A stretch of DNA of 64,000 nt from Mycobacterium noviomagense (lineage in GTDB: Bacteria; Actinomycetota; Actinomycetes; Mycobacteriales; Mycobacteriaceae). The notes under the pieces are model-generated. The model made no database searches, had not been told where the DNA came from, and was given only the letters and a program-made list of their open reading frames with translations. Location: positions 1,798,001 through 1,862,000 of the forward strand of contig NZ_AP022583.1 in NCBI RefSeq assembly GCF_010731635.1, read 5' to 3'. Positions 25,437 through 35,145 of this stretch are shown here, in pieces. A program made the translations under genes and the position numbers. Position 1 is the stretch's first letter. Each line of letters begins with the position of its first letter.

Positions 25437-26842
25437 CAACTCAGCCCCAACCGGCGGTCGCGCTGACACCTCCGCTGCCGAATCGGCGTAATGCCGAGCT
25501 GCTGCTGTTGTGCTTTGCCGCCGCGATCACCGCGGCGGCGCTGGTCATCGTGCAGGCCAACCAAGATCGCCGATTGCACTGGGACCTGGCCGGTTACCTG
25601 CTGGGCTTCCTGACCTTGTTCGCGTGCGCGCATCTGGTCGTCCGACGCTTCGCCCCCTACGCGGACCCGCTGCTGTTGCCGGTGGTCGCGTTACTCAACG
25701 GCCTGGGTCTGGTCATGATCCACCGACTCGACATCGCGCAGGGCACAATCGGCGGACACACGCATCCCAGCGCAAACCAGCAGATGCTGTGGACGCTCGT
25801 CGGGGTGACCGGCTTCGCGCTGGTGGTGAGCTTTTTGCCGGATCACCGCCAGCTGGCCCGCTACGGCTACATCTGCGGCGTTGCCGGCTTGGTGTTCTTG
25901 GCGGTCCCCGCGCTGCTGCCGCGGGCCTTCTCAGAGGAGAACGGTGCCAAGATCTGGATTCGGTTCCCGGGCTTTTCCATTCAGCCTGCGGAGTTTTCTA
26001 AAATCCTGCTGCTGATCTTCTTCGCCGCCGTGCTGGTGGCTAAACGCCGGCTGTTCACCAGCGCCGGCAAGCACGTGCTCGGCATGGATTTGCCCAGACC
26101 CCGTGATCTGGCGCCGCTGGTGGCCGCGTGGGTCATCTCGGTGGGCGTGATGATTTTCGAAAAAGACCTTGGCACTTCACTGCTGCTGTACGCGTCGTTT
26201 CTGACGATGCTGTACCTGGCCACGCAGCGGTTCAGCTGGGTGGTCATCGGTCTGGCCTTGTTCACCGCGGGAAGCGTTGTGGCGTATTTCGTTTTCGCCC
26301 ATGTACGGCTGCGCGTGCAGACCTGGCAGGACCCCTTCGCCGACCCCGAAGGCAGCGGCTATCAGATTGTGCAGTCACTGTTCAGCTTTGCCACCGGCGG
26401 CATCTTCGGCACCGGGCTGGGCAACGGCCAGCCGGACACAGTCCCCGCGGCCTCAACCGATTTCATCATCGCCGCCTTCGGAGAAGAGCTCGGGCTGGTG
26501 GGGCTGGCCAGCCTGCTGATGCTCTACACCATCGTGATCATCCGCGGCCTGCGCACCGCGATCGCGGTGCGCGACAGCTTCGGCAAGCTGTTGGCGGCCG
26601 GCTTGTCCTCGACGCTGGCGATCCAACTGTTCATCGTGGTCGGCGGCGTGACCACGCTGATCCCGCTGACCGGGCTGACCACACCATGGATGTCCTACGG
26701 CGGCTCGTCGCTGCTGGCCAACTACGCGTTGCTGGCGATCCTGGTGCATATCTCGCATGCCGCGCGGCGCCCGTTCCGCACCCGGCCGCGCGTCACCGCG
26801 CCGATCGCGGCCGCCAGCACTGAGGTGATCGAGCGGGTATGA
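25433..26842 (+). CDS. rodA: RodA, SEDS peptidoglycan glycosyltransferase
   Basis: 469 residues with about ten to twelve membrane helices; a SEDS polymerase that extends glycan strands from lipid II in elongation. Family stretches include ENGAKIWIRFPGFSIQPAEF, IFEKDLGTSLLL and the loop with AAFGEELGLVG. The start is the ATG at 25433, sharing ATGA with the pstP stop. It works with the transpeptidase PbpA encoded next (overlapping ATGA), the usual SEDS/bPBP pair. Confidence 0.96.
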   Translation: MTTQPQPAVALTPPLPNRRNAELLLLCFAAAITAAALVIVQANQDRRLHWDLAGYLLGFLTLFACAHLVVRRFAPYADPLLLPVVALLNGLGLVMIHRLDIAQGTIGGHTHPSANQQMLWTLVGVTGFALVVSFLPDHRQLARYGYICGVAGLVFLAVPALLPRAFSEENGAKIWIRFPGFSIQPAEFSKILLLIFFAAVLVAKRRLFTSAGKHVLGMDLPRPRDLAPLVAAWVISVGVMIFEKDLGTSLLLYASFLTMLYLATQRFSWVVIGLALFTAGSVVAYFVFAHVRLRVQTWQDPFADPEGSGYQIVQSLFSFATGGIFGTGLGNGQPDTVPAASTDFIIAAFGEELGLVGLASLLMLYTIVIIRGLRTAIAVRDSFGKLLAAGLSSTLAIQLFIVVGGVTTLIPLTGLTTPWMSYGGSSLLANYALLAILVHISHAARRPFRTRPRVTAPIAAASTEVIERV

Positions 26843-28314
26843 ACGCCTCTCTGCGCCGGATCTCGGTGACCGTGATGGCGCTGATCGTGCTGCTGCTGCT
26901 CAACGCCACCTTCACCCAGGTGTTCACCGCCGACGGGCTACGGGCCGATCCACGCAACCAGCGAGTCCTGCTCGACGAGTACTCGCGCCAACGCGGTCAG
27001 ATCACCGCCGGGGGACAACTGCTGGCCTACTCGGTAGCCACCGACAACCGCTTCAAGTTCCTGCGGGTGTATCCGAATCCCTTTGTGGACGCGCCGATTA
27101 CCGGTTTCTACTCGCTGCGGTATTCCAGCACCGGCTTGGAACGCGCCGAGGACCCGGTGCTCAACGGCTCCGACCAGCGGCTGTTCGGCCGCCGGCTAGC
27201 CGACTTCTTCACTGGCCGCGACCCGCGCGGCGGCAACGTCGACACCACGATCAGCCCGCGGGTGCAGCAGGCCGGCTGGGATGCGCTGCAGCAGGGCTGC
27301 GGCGGCCCGTGCAAAGGTGCCGTCGTGGCGCTGGAACCGTCGACGGGCAAGATCCTGGCGATGGTGTCATCGCCCTCCTACGACCCCAACCTGTTGGCGT
27401 CGCACAACGCCGACGAACAATCGCAGGCCTGGCAGCGGCTGCGTGACGACCCAACCTCCCCGCTGACCAACCGCGCCATCGCGGAGACGTACCCGCCGGG
27501 GTCGACGTTCAAGGTGATCACCACCGCCGCTGCCCTGCAGGCCGGCGTGACCGAAGACGACCAGCTCACCTCCGCGCCCACCATTCCGCTGCCGGACAGC
27601 ACCGCGGTCCTGCAGAACTTCGGCGGTATACCGTGCGGCAACGAGGCGACGGTGTCGCTGCGCGAGGCATTCGCCCATTCCTGCAACACCGCGTTCGTGC
27701 AGCTTGGCATCGGCACCGGCGTCGACGCGCTGCGCAGCACCGCCCAGGCGTTCGGGTTCGACGACCCCCCGGATCCCATCCCCTTGCAGGTGGCCGAATC
27801 AACCGTCGGCCCGATTCCCGACGCCGCCGCGCTGGGAATGTCGAGTATCGGACAGAAGGACGTCGCGCTCACCCCGCTGCAGAACGCGATGGTGGCCGCG
27901 ACCATCGCCAACGCCGGGGTCACCATGCAGCCCTACCTGGTCAACAGCCTCCAAGGGCCCGACCTGGCTAACCTCGGCAGCACCGCCCCGCATGAGCAGC
28001 GCCGTGCAGTTTCCCCGCAGGTCGCGGCTAAGCTAACAGAATTGATGGTCGGCGCCGAGACAGTCACACAGCAGAAAGGGGCCATCCCCGGCGTGCAGAT
28101 CGCATCCAAGACCGGTACCGCTGAGCACGGCACCGACCCGCGCAACACTCCGCCGCACGCGTGGTACATCGCCTTCGCACCGGCGCACACACCGAAAGTG
28201 GCAGTCGCGGTACTGGTAGAGGACGGCGCTGACCGGCTATCCGCGACCGGTGGCGCCCTCGCCGCGCCGATCGGCCGGGCCGTGATCGAGGCTGCGCTGC
28301 AGGGAGGACCATGA
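26839..28314 (+). CDS. pbpA: PbpA, class B penicillin-binding protein
   Basis: 491 residues, the same length as in M. tuberculosis. One N-terminal membrane anchor ([20 protein letters not shown]), a non-catalytic domain, and a transpeptidase domain with S-x-x-K at Ser222 ([10 protein letters not shown]), S-x-N (HSCNTAF) and K-T-G (SKTGTAEH). It cross-links peptidoglycan with RodA. The stop overlaps the pknA start, so the seven-gene set is translationally coupled. Confidence 0.96.
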   Translation: MNASLRRISVTVMALIVLLLLNATFTQVFTADGLRADPRNQRVLLDEYSRQRGQITAGGQLLAYSVATDNRFKFLRVYPNPFVDAPITGFYSLRYSSTGLERAEDPVLNGSDQRLFGRRLADFFTGRDPRGGNVDTTISPRVQQAGWDALQQGCGGPCKGAVVALEPSTGKILAMVSSPSYDPNLLASHNADEQSQAWQRLRDDPTSPLTNRAIAETYPPGSTFKVITTAAALQAGVTEDDQLTSAPTIPLPDSTAVLQNFGGIPCGNEATVSLREAFAHSCNTAFVQLGIGTGVDALRSTAQAFGFDDPPDPIPLQVAESTVGPIPDAAALGMSSIGQKDVALTPLQNAMVAATIANAGVTMQPYLVNSLQGPDLANLGSTAPHEQRRAVSPQVAAKLTELMVGAETVTQQKGAIPGVQIASKTGTAEHGTDPRNTPPHAWYIAFAPAHTPKVAVAVLVEDGADRLSATGGALAAPIGRAVIEAALQGGP

Positions 28315-29618
28315 CCGCGCGAGTAGGTGTGACGCTGTCTGGCCGCTATCGCCTGCAGCGGCTCATCGCCACCGGCGGCATGGGCCAGGTGTGGGAGGCC
28401 GTGGACAGCAGGCTGGGCCGCCGTGTCGCGGTCAAAGTGCTCAAACAGGAGTTCTCCCAAGACCCCGAATTCCTCGAACGGTTCCGCAACGAGGCCCGCA
28501 CCACGGCGATGCTCAACCACCCGGGCATCGCCAGCGTGCACGACTACGGCGAAACCACCATGAACGGCGAGGGTCGCACCGCTTACCTGGTGATGGAGCT
28601 GGTCAACGGCGAGCCGCTCAACTCGGTGCTCAAACGCACCGGCAAGCTTTCGCTGCGCCACGCCCTCGACATGCTCGAGCAGACCGGGCGCGCTCTGCAG
28701 GTCGCGCACGCGGCCGGGCTGGTGCACCGCGACGTCAAGCCCGGCAACATCTTGATCACCCCGACCGGCCAGGTGAAGATCACCGACTTCGGTATCGCCA
28801 AGGCCGTCGACGCCGCCCCGGTCACTCAAACGGGCATGGTCATGGGCACCGCCCAATACATCGCACCCGAGCAGGCTCTCGGTCACGAAGCGACACCGGC
28901 CAGCGACGTCTATTCGCTGGGAGTCGTTGGCTACGAATCGGTTTCGGGCAGGCGGCCGTTCACCGGTGACGGTGCCCTGACGGTGGCGATGAAGCACATC
29001 AAAGAGCCGCCACCGCCGCTGCCCAGCGAGGTGCCACCGAACGTGCGGGAGCTCATCGAGATCACTCTCGTCAAGAACCCGCAGCTGCGCTACAAGAGCG
29101 GGGGACCATTCGCCGACGCCGTCGCCGCCGTGCGTGCCGGCCGTCGCCCACCGCGACCGAACCAAACCGGCCGGGCCACCCCCGCGTCCATTCCCTCGAG
29201 CGCCGCCTCGCGAGTCGCCGCCAACCCGACCGGCCGCGCTCCCGCCGCCCGTCGGCCGCGGCCGGCCACCACTGGGCACCGTCCGCCACCGCCGCGGCGC
29301 ACGTTCTCCCCCGGCCAGCGTGCGCTGCTGTGGGCAGCCGGGGTACTGGGAGCGCTGGCGATCATCATCGCGGTGCTGATCGTGATCAACTCCCACAACG
29401 AGAACATGCAGCCCCAGCAGTCCACCCCGACGGTCACCGATACCGGGACGCCGCCCAGCAGCGGCTCCGCCCCCGCGACGCCGTCCGATTGGACGGATCG
29501 GGGGCCGACAGGTAATCCTGGACGGCAGAGCACGCAGGTCCAATTCAGCCGGGCAATCGGAGCCAGCCGGGCCGCCCCGCTCACGCAAGCACCAGCCCGC
29601 GTCGGCGGCCCGACCTGA
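28311..29618 (+). CDS. pknA: PknA, membrane Ser/Thr protein kinase
   Basis: 435 residues. Kinase domain about 13-275: glycine loop [16 protein letters not shown] lysine, catalytic [17 protein letters not shown] and the activation-loop threonines before [12 protein letters not shown] basic Pro/Arg-rich linker, one membrane helix ([20 protein letters not shown]) and a short external tail without PASTA repeats follow. It is an essential partner of PknB, controlling division and cell shape (substrates include Wag31 and FtsZ in M. tuberculosis). Confidence 0.96.
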   Translation: MTARVGVTLSGRYRLQRLIATGGMGQVWEAVDSRLGRRVAVKVLKQEFSQDPEFLERFRNEARTTAMLNHPGIASVHDYGETTMNGEGRTAYLVMELVNGEPLNSVLKRTGKLSLRHALDMLEQTGRALQVAHAAGLVHRDVKPGNILITPTGQVKITDFGIAKAVDAAPVTQTGMVMGTAQYIAPEQALGHEATPASDVYSLGVVGYESVSGRRPFTGDGALTVAMKHIKEPPPPLPSEVPPNVRELIEITLVKNPQLRYKSGGPFADAVAAVRAGRRPPRPNQTGRATPASIPSSAASRVAANPTGRAPAARRPRPATTGHRPPPPRRTFSPGQRALLWAAGVLGALAIIIAVLIVINSHNENMQPQQSTPTVTDTGTPPSSGSAPATPSDWTDRGPTGNPGRQSTQVQFSRAIGASRAAPLTQAPARVGGPT

Positions 29619-29627
29619 GATACCGCA

Positions 29628-31508
29628 ATGACTACCCCGCAGCACCTCTCTGACCGCTATGAGCTGGGCGAAATCCTCGGTTTCGGCGGCATGTCGGAGG
29701 TTCACCTCGCCCGCGACGTGCGGTTACACCGCGACGTGGCGGTCAAAGTGCTGCGCGCCGACCTCGCCCGCGACCCCAGCTTCTACCTGCGCTTCCGGCG
29801 CGAGGCGCAAAACGCCGCCGCGCTGAACCACCCGGCCATCGTCGCGGTCTACGACACCGGCGAGGCGGAAACCCCCGCCGGCCCGCTGCCCTACATCGTG
29901 ATGGAGTACGTCGACGGCATCACGCTGCGCGACATCGTGCACACCGAGGGCCCGATGCCGCCCCAGCGTGCTATCGAGGTCATAGCCGACGCCTGCCAGG
30001 CGCTGAACTTCTCCCACCAGCACGGCATCATCCACCGCGACGTCAAGCCGGCGAATATCATGATCAGCAAGACCGGCGCGGTCAAGGTGATGGACTTCGG
30101 TATCGCCAGGGCGATCGCCGACAGCGGCAACAGCGTCACCCAGACCGCGGCGGTGATCGGCACAGCGCAGTACCTCTCGCCCGAGCAAGCCCGCGGCGAC
30201 GCCGTCGACGCCCGCTCCGACGTCTACTCGTTGGGCTGTGTCCTCTACGAAATCCTCACCGGCGAGCCACCTTTCGTCGGGGACTCACCGGTCGCGGTCG
30301 CGTACCAGCATGTGCGCGAAGACCCGATTCCGCCGTCGCAACGCCACGAGGGCATCTCGGCGGACCTGGACGCCGTCGTGCTCAAGGCGCTGGCCAAAAA
30401 CCCCGACAACCGCTATCAGACCGCTGCGGAGATGCGCGCGGATCTGATCCGGGTGCACAACGGTGAGCCGCCCGAAGCGCCGAAGGTCCTCACCGCCGCC
30501 GAGCGGACGTCGCTGCTGGCATCGTCGTCGCCGACCGGTCCGGCGGGACCGCAGACCGATCCGCTACCGCGGCAGCAACTCGACTTCGTCCGCGACCGCA
30601 GCACCGGCTCGGTGGGTCGCTGGCTGATCGCGGTGGCCGTGCTGGCGGTGTTGACCGTGGTGGTGACGATTCTGATCAACACGTTCGGCGGCAACACCCG
30701 CAGCGTCCAGGTGCCCGACGTGCGCGGCGAGGTTTCCGCCGACGCGATCGCCGCGCTGCAAAACAAGGGCTTCAAGACGCGCACACAGCAGAAGCCCGAT
30801 TCGACGGTGCCGCCCGACCACGTGATCGGGACCGAGCCGACAGCCAACGCGTCGGTGGGCGCGGGCGACGAGATCACCATCAACGTCTCGACCGGACCCG
30901 AACAGCGTGAGGTGCCGGACGTGTCCTCGCTGAGCTACGCCGATGCGGTCAAGAAGCTCACAGCCGCCGGGTTCGGCCGGTTCAAGGAAGTCAGCTCGCC
31001 GTCCACCCCGGAACTGAAAGGCCGTGTGGTCGCAACCAATCCGCCGGCCAACCAGACGTCGGCGATCACGAACGTGATCACGATCGTCGTGGGGTCGGGG
31101 CCCGCGACCAAGGAGGTCCCGCCCTTGGCCGGCCAAACGGTCGACCTCGCGCAGAAGAACCTCACTGTCTACGGGTTCACCAAGATCAGCCAATCCCCGG
31201 TCGACAGCCCGCGCCCGGCCGGTGAGGTGATTGCCACCAATCCACCTGCGGGCGCGACGGTTCCGCTGGACTCGGTGATCGAGTTGCAGGTTTCCAAGGG
31301 CAACCAGTTCGTGATGCCCGACCTGTCCGGGCTGTTTTGGACCGAAGCCGAACCGCAGCTGCGCGCGCTGGGGTGGACGGGCGTACTCGTCAAGGGCGCC
31401 GACGTGGACGCTGGCGGCGACAAGCACAACCGCGTGGTGTATCAGAGCCCGGCGCCGGGCCAGGGCGTGAACAAAGACGGCGCGATCACGCTGAAGTTCG
31501 GTCAGTAG
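29628..31508 (+). CDS. pknB: PknB, PASTA-domain Ser/Thr protein kinase
   Basis: 626 residues, the exact length of the M. tuberculosis enzyme. Kinase domain about 8-275 with GFGGMSEVHLARD, HRDVKPANIM and DFGIARA. A membrane helix lies near 332-352 (WLIAVAVLAVLTVVVTILI), followed by four PASTA units that bind muropeptides or lipid II outside. It phosphorylates CwlM, MurJ and GlmU-type targets to set peptidoglycan synthesis. It ends the plus-strand operon; its last 23 bp overlap the convergent trpG gene. Confidence 0.97.
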   Translation: MTTPQHLSDRYELGEILGFGGMSEVHLARDVRLHRDVAVKVLRADLARDPSFYLRFRREAQNAAALNHPAIVAVYDTGEAETPAGPLPYIVMEYVDGITLRDIVHTEGPMPPQRAIEVIADACQALNFSHQHGIIHRDVKPANIMISKTGAVKVMDFGIARAIADSGNSVTQTAAVIGTAQYLSPEQARGDAVDARSDVYSLGCVLYEILTGEPPFVGDSPVAVAYQHVREDPIPPSQRHEGISADLDAVVLKALAKNPDNRYQTAAEMRADLIRVHNGEPPEAPKVLTAAERTSLLASSSPTGPAGPQTDPLPRQQLDFVRDRSTGSVGRWLIAVAVLAVLTVVVTILINTFGGNTRSVQVPDVRGEVSADAIAALQNKGFKTRTQQKPDSTVPPDHVIGTEPTANASVGAGDEITINVSTGPEQREVPDVSSLSYADAVKKLTAAGFGRFKEVSSPSTPELKGRVVATNPPANQTSAITNVITIVVGSGPATKEVPPLAGQTVDLAQKNLTVYGFTKISQSPVDSPRPAGEVIATNPPAGATVPLDSVIELQVSKGNQFVMPDLSGLFWTEAEPQLRALGWTGVLVKGADVDAGGDKHNRVVYQSPAPGQGVNKDGAITLKFGQ

Positions 31509-32157
31509 CGGCCAACGGCCGCACGGTAGCGGCGATTTCGCTTTCCAGTCGACGCACCAGGCCGTCGTCGAGGCGTTGCCCGCAATAGGCCAGCCAATTG
31601 GCCAGCATCCGGTGGCCGCCCTCGGTGAGGATGGACTCCGGGTGGAACTGCACCCCGTGGATCGGCAGCTCGGTGTGCTGCACGCCCATGATCACCCCGC
31701 TGCGGGTGCGAGCCGTCACCTCGAGCACGGGCGGCAACGTTTCCGGCAGGATCGTCAGCGAGTGGTAGCGCGTCGCCGTGAACGGGTCCGGAAGTCCTTG
31801 CAGTACACCGGTATTCGTGTGAAACACGCTGCTGGTCTTGCCGTGCAGCAGCTCGGGGGCACGGTCGACGGTGCCGCCGAATGCCACACCGATCGCCTGG
31901 TGCCCCAGGCACACACCCAGCAGCGGAGTGCGGGCGGCGGCGCTGGCAAGGACCAGGCCGATCGACGCGCCGGCGCGCTCCGGTGTGCCCGGGCCCGGGC
32001 TGAGCAGCACCCCGTCGAAGTCGGCGGCGACGGCATCTTGGTCGGCCAGCCTGGCGTCGTCGTTGCGCCACACCTGGGCCTCGACGCCGAGCTGGCCGAG
32101 GTACTGCACCAGGTTGAACACGAAGCTGTCGTAGTTGTCGACGACCAAGATCCGCAC
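31486..32157 (-). CDS. trpG: TrpG/PabA, anthranilate synthase glutamine amidotransferase
   Basis: 223 residues from the GTG at 32155-32157 (VRILVVDNYDSFVFNLVQYL). A class I glutamine amidotransferase: nucleophile in LLGVCLGHQAIG, and His-Glu of the triad in VQFHPESILTEGG; the oxyanion block is LLSPGPGTPERAG. It supplies ammonia to TrpE or PabB for anthranilate or p-aminobenzoate, and may serve both. It overlaps pknB tail-to-tail by 23 bp and is followed upstream by the DUF881 gene on the same strand. Confidence 0.93.
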   Translation of the reverse strand: MRILVVDNYDSFVFNLVQYLGQLGVEAQVWRNDDARLADQDAVAADFDGVLLSPGPGTPERAGASIGLVLASAAARTPLLGVCLGHQAIGVAFGGTVDRAPELLHGKTSSVFHTNTGVLQGLPDPFTATRYHSLTILPETLPPVLEVTARTRSGVIMGVQHTELPIHGVQFHPESILTEGGHRMLANWLAYCGQRLDDGLVRRLESEIAATVRPLAATDRTSA

Positions 32158-32190
32158 CTGGTCAGGCTACCGCCGGTGTGATGGCCGGGC

Positions 32191-32940
32191 TCAGTAGCCC
32201 AGTGGGCCGGCGGGCTTGGCGACATGCATGCGCACCGGCTCGCTGTGCCCGGCGACCCGCACATCGGATTTGACCTGCTCGTCGTAGCCCAGGCCGAATC
32301 GAATCACGTACTGCTTGTACAGAGTGACCAGGGGAGCGGCGGCCAACGCGGCCTGCATGGCGGCCGCGTCGCCGATGGCGGTGATCGTGTAGGGCGGACT
32401 ATAGGTACGCCCGTTGAGCAGCAACGTGTTTCCCACACAGCGCGGTGCTGACGTGGCGATGATGCGTTGGTCCTGCATCTGGATCGCCTCCGCGCCGGCA
32501 CTCCACAGCGCGTTGAGCACCGCCTGGATGTCCTGCTGGTGCACCACCAAGTCGTCGGGCGACGCATCGCGAGGGAAGCGGCCGTTCGCGTCGCGCTGGG
32601 CGTCGCTGAGGGTCACCACCAGACCGGGCCCGTGCACCGGTTCCAGGCCGGCCTCACCGGCAAGTTGAGCCGAGCGAGCCTGCATTGCCGCCAACGCGGT
32701 GTCCGCAGACCGGCCATGCGTGGAGTCGATCTTGGCGGCCAGCCCGTCGCGCTCCGCGGTGAGCCGATCCACCGACGCTTGCTCCTCACGAACCAGGTCG
32801 ACCAGGCGCGGGGCATCGCTGCGGCGGATCTCGCTGCCCCCCGAGACGCCGTGGGTGGCGGCCAGCAGCAATCCGGCCAACAACCACACGAGCGGCACCC
32901 CGAAGCGCCACGGTGACCGGCGCTGCACCGGGCTGGTCAT
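32191..32940 (-). CDS. DUF881 membrane protein (Rv0012-like)
   Basis: 249 residues from the ATG at 32938-32940, preceded by GGAGGG. One N-terminal membrane helix (FGVPLVWLLAGLLLAA), a coiled coil (VREEQASVDRLTAERDGLAA), and a globular external domain with VLNALWSAGAEAIQMQDQRI and LLNGRTYSPPYTITAIGD, the DUF881 hallmark. The family is widespread in Gram-positives near division genes; exact function unknown. It is divergent from crgA. Confidence 0.87.
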   Translation of the reverse strand: MTSPVQRRSPWRFGVPLVWLLAGLLLAATHGVSGGSEIRRSDAPRLVDLVREEQASVDRLTAERDGLAAKIDSTHGRSADTALAAMQARSAQLAGEAGLEPVHGPGLVVTLSDAQRDANGRFPRDASPDDLVVHQQDIQAVLNALWSAGAEAIQMQDQRIIATSAPRCVGNTLLLNGRTYSPPYTITAIGDAAAMQAALAAAPLVTLYKQYVIRFGLGYDEQVKSDVRVAGHSEPVRMHVAKPAGPLGY

Positions 32941-33032
32941 CGGCCCTCCGTTCACGCGTGCGTTAATCTCGTAGCCGAAGAATGCTGGCGGCGTTCAGTC
33001 GCTATCGTCACACCCGCATCTCCGAGGTATCA

Positions 33033-33314
33033 ATGCCCAAGTCGAAGGTCCGCAAGAAGAACGACTTCACCGTCGGCGCGGTGAGCCGGACGCCGGTCAA
33101 GGTCAAGGCCGGGCCATCTAGTGCGTGGTTCGTCGCATTGTTCGTCGGCCTGATGCTGATCGGGCTGATCTGGCTGATGGTGTTCCAACTGGCCGCGGCC
33201 GGGTCGACGGCACCCACGGCGCTGAACTGGATGTCGGAGCTGGGGCCGTGGAACTACGCGATCGCCTTTGCTTTCATGATCACCGGCTTGTTGCTCACAA
33301 TGCGTTGGCACTGA
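33033..33314 (+). CDS. crgA: CrgA, cell-division protein
   Basis: 93 residues starting [12 protein letters not shown] at the ATG 33033, the same length as M. tuberculosis CrgA. A basic N-terminus is followed by two membrane helices ([20 protein letters not shown] and [15 protein letters not shown]). CrgA bridges FtsQ, FtsI and CwsA at the division site. It is divergent from the DUF881 gene with a ~90-bp promoter region between. Confidence 0.96.
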   Translation: MPKSKVRKKNDFTVGAVSRTPVKVKAGPSSAWFVALFVGLMLIGLIWLMVFQLAAAGSTAPTALNWMSELGPWNYAIAFAFMITGLLLTMRWH

Positions 33315-33385
33315 GTAACCCGTGCGCCATGTTGAATTCATCTCGGCTGGCGATCGTTACTGGGCTGGCAACTTCACCGTTACCC

Positions 33386-33403
33386 AATCACATCGATGTG
33401 ATT
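33386..33403. promoter_or_regulatory. 18-bp perfect palindrome AATCACATCGATGTGATT
   Basis: A perfect inverted repeat centred at 33394/33395, in the 155-bp gap between crgA and the PH-domain gene. It lacks a T-tract, so it is more like an operator than a terminator. No binding protein is known to me. Confidence 0.4.
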
Positions 33404-33424
33404 CATCCCCATTGTTGATAGCGC

Positions 33425-33434
33425 TTGTGGATAA
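33425..33434 (-). promoter_or_regulatory. Isolated DnaA-box-like site
   Basis: TTGTGGATAA is the reverse complement of TTATCCACAA, a perfect bacterial DnaA box, some 17 kb from oriC and 36 bp upstream of the next gene start. It could link expression of this gene to DnaA level or be chance. Confidence 0.35.
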
Positions 33435-33469
33435 CCGCATCGGCTATGGTGAGAGGGTCTAGGGGACGC

Positions 33470-33895
33470 GTGCAGCAAACTGAATGGGCGCCGCGGACGG
33501 CCGGAATCGCTGGTTATGGTGGCGCTGGCGTGTTGATGGCTATCGGCTGTGTGACACTGGTCACAGACCTCCCCGGCAGGATATTCACAGGTATTGCCGC
33601 GGCGGGTCTGATCTTGTTTGCGGTCGTCTCCTGGCGCGCACGCCCGCGGCTGGCAATCGCCCCGGACGGCCTCGTCGTCCGCGGCTGGTGGCGAACGCAG
33701 CTATTGCGCCGGCCCCAGGTCAAGATCATCCGGATCGTGGAGTTCCGTCGCATCGGGCGCAAACTCCGGCTCTTGGAGATCGAGACGGACGACGATCAGT
33801 TGCGCATCTTCTCCCGCTGGGATCTGGGCACCGATCCGCTGGAGGTGCTCGACGCGCTGACCGACGCCGGTTACGCCGGACCGGAAGTCACCTGA
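33470..33895 (+). CDS. PH-domain membrane protein (Rv0010c-like)
   Basis: 141 residues from the GTG at 33470, matching the length of M. tuberculosis Rv0010c. Two membrane helices (GGAGVLMAIGCVTLVTD and IFTGIAAAGLILFAVVSW) precede a bacterial PH-like domain (LAIAPDGLVVRGWWRTQLLR, then LLEIETDDDQLRIFSRWDLG). Conserved in mycobacteria beside crgA and ppiA; function not established. An ATG at 33446 would add eight residues that are not conserved. Confidence 0.85.
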   Translation: MQQTEWAPRTAGIAGYGGAGVLMAIGCVTLVTDLPGRIFTGIAAAGLILFAVVSWRARPRLAIAPDGLVVRGWWRTQLLRRPQVKIIRIVEFRRIGRKLRLLEIETDDDQLRIFSRWDLGTDPLEVLDALTDAGYAGPEVT

Positions 33896-33901
33896 GCCGC
33901 G

Positions 33902-34450
33902 TCACGCGATGGTGACCGATTCGATGACGACCGCCTGGGTCGGCCGGTCGTTGCCGTCGGTGGCCGTGTTGGCGATCGCGTCGACCACCTTCTGAGACTC
34001 GGGGTCCACCACTTCGCCGAAGATGGTGTGCCGCCGGTTCAGGTGCGGTGTGCGGTCGACGGTGATGAAGAACTGCGAGCCGTTGGTGCCGGGGCCGGCG
34101 TTGGCCATCGCCAGCAGGTAGGGCCGGTCGAACTGCAGCTCGGGGTGAAACTCGTCGGCGAACTTGTAGCCCGGACCGCCGCGACCGGTGCCGGTTGGGT
34201 CACCGCCCTGGATCATGAAGCCCTTGATCACCCGGTGGAAGACCGCCCCGTCGTAGAACGGGCCCGACGTCCCGCCGGATGCGTTCTGGCTCGAGTACTC
34301 CTTGGTGCCTTGCGCCAGGCCCACGAAGTTGGCGACGGTCTTGGGAGCGTGGTTGCCGAACAGGGCGATTTTGATGTCACCACGGTTGGTGTGCAGCGTG
34401 GCCGTGGCGGTCTGAATGGGACTGGTAGTCACGACATCCGAGTCTGCCAT
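33902..34450 (-). CDS. ppiA: PpiA, cyclophilin-type peptidyl-prolyl isomerase
   Basis: 182 residues from the ATG at 34448-34450, the M. tuberculosis PpiA length. Active-site blocks are [37 protein letters not shown] and the Trp-replacing histidine region [13 protein letters not shown]. No signal peptide, so the predicted place is the cytosol. It catalyses proline isomerisation during folding. Convergent with the PH-domain gene, 6 bp apart. Confidence 0.95.
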   Translation of the reverse strand: MADSDVVTTSPIQTATATLHTNRGDIKIALFGNHAPKTVANFVGLAQGTKEYSSQNASGGTSGPFYDGAVFHRVIKGFMIQGGDPTGTGRGGPGYKFADEFHPELQFDRPYLLAMANAGPGTNGSQFFITVDRTPHLNRRHTIFGEVVDPESQKVVDAIANTATDGNDRPTQAVVIESVTIA

Positions 34451-34602
34451 TAGCGTTCGGGGCACCCGCACCGGGTCCCGCAAGCCGCAGTGACACCGGC
34501 GGCTGCGGCACAACACGCGCAGCCGACCGCATTCGACGCGCAGACGCCGCGATGGTGGCAGTCTGAGGAGGTTCGGACGCACGGTCGACAGAAAGGGGCG
34601 TG

Positions 34603-35034
34603 ATGAGCCTGAAGACGGCAACCCGGTTGACCCCGCGACAACGGCTGACCCGCGGCCTGACATACACGGCTGTCGGGCCGGTGGATGTCACCCGAGGTGT
34701 CGTCGGGCTGGGTCTGCACTCCGCTGCGTCGGGCGCGGCCAACGTGCGCAGGCGTTACCGGGAGGGCAGGCTGGCGCGTGAACTGGCGACCGCCCAAGAG
34801 ACCATCGCCCAAGAACTGGCCGCCGCTCAACAGGTGGTGTCCGGGCTGCCCGCCGCCCTGCAGCAGGCGCGGCGGTCTCAGCGCCGCAGCAGGCGTCCCT
34901 GGGTTATCGCGGGAATCGCCGCGGCCGCCGGGCTCGCCGCCGGGGCGGTCGCTTTCTCGGTGGTTCGCCGCCGTTCGTCGCGTTCGGAGCCGTCGCCGCG
35001 ACCGCCGAGCGTCGATGTGCAACCCAAGCCGTGA
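34603..35034 (+). CDS. cwsA: CwsA, cell-wall synthesis protein A
   Basis: 143 residues from the ATG at 34603 with GAAAGGGG upstream. An N-terminal helical part ([20 protein letters not shown]), a coiled coil ([20 protein letters not shown]), one membrane helix near residue 105 ([19 protein letters not shown]) and a short basic tail. Size and position match Rv0008c/CwsA, which binds CrgA and Wag31 to keep polar growth and division in balance. Confidence 0.88.
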   Translation: MSLKTATRLTPRQRLTRGLTYTAVGPVDVTRGVVGLGLHSAASGAANVRRRYREGRLARELATAQETIAQELAAAQQVVSGLPAALQQARRSQRRSRRPWVIAGIAAAAGLAAGAVAFSVVRRRSSRSEPSPRPPSVDVQPKP

Positions 35035-35087
35035 CCAGTTGCCGCGCTTGAGATCTCGCGTTGCGGAGCCTAGGGTGTCTGAGTTCA

Positions 35088-35123
35088 CGACATCGTTCAC
35101 AGCTGTCTCGGGACATCGTTCAC
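35088..35123 (+). repeat. Left inverted repeat of the IS481-family element
   Basis: Contains TGTCTCGGGACATCGTTCAC, matched at 19 of 20 positions by the reverse complement of the right end (TGTCTTGGGACATCGTTCAC). Confidence 0.7.
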
Positions 35124-35145
35124 ACCCGAAGACAAGGGTTGAGCG

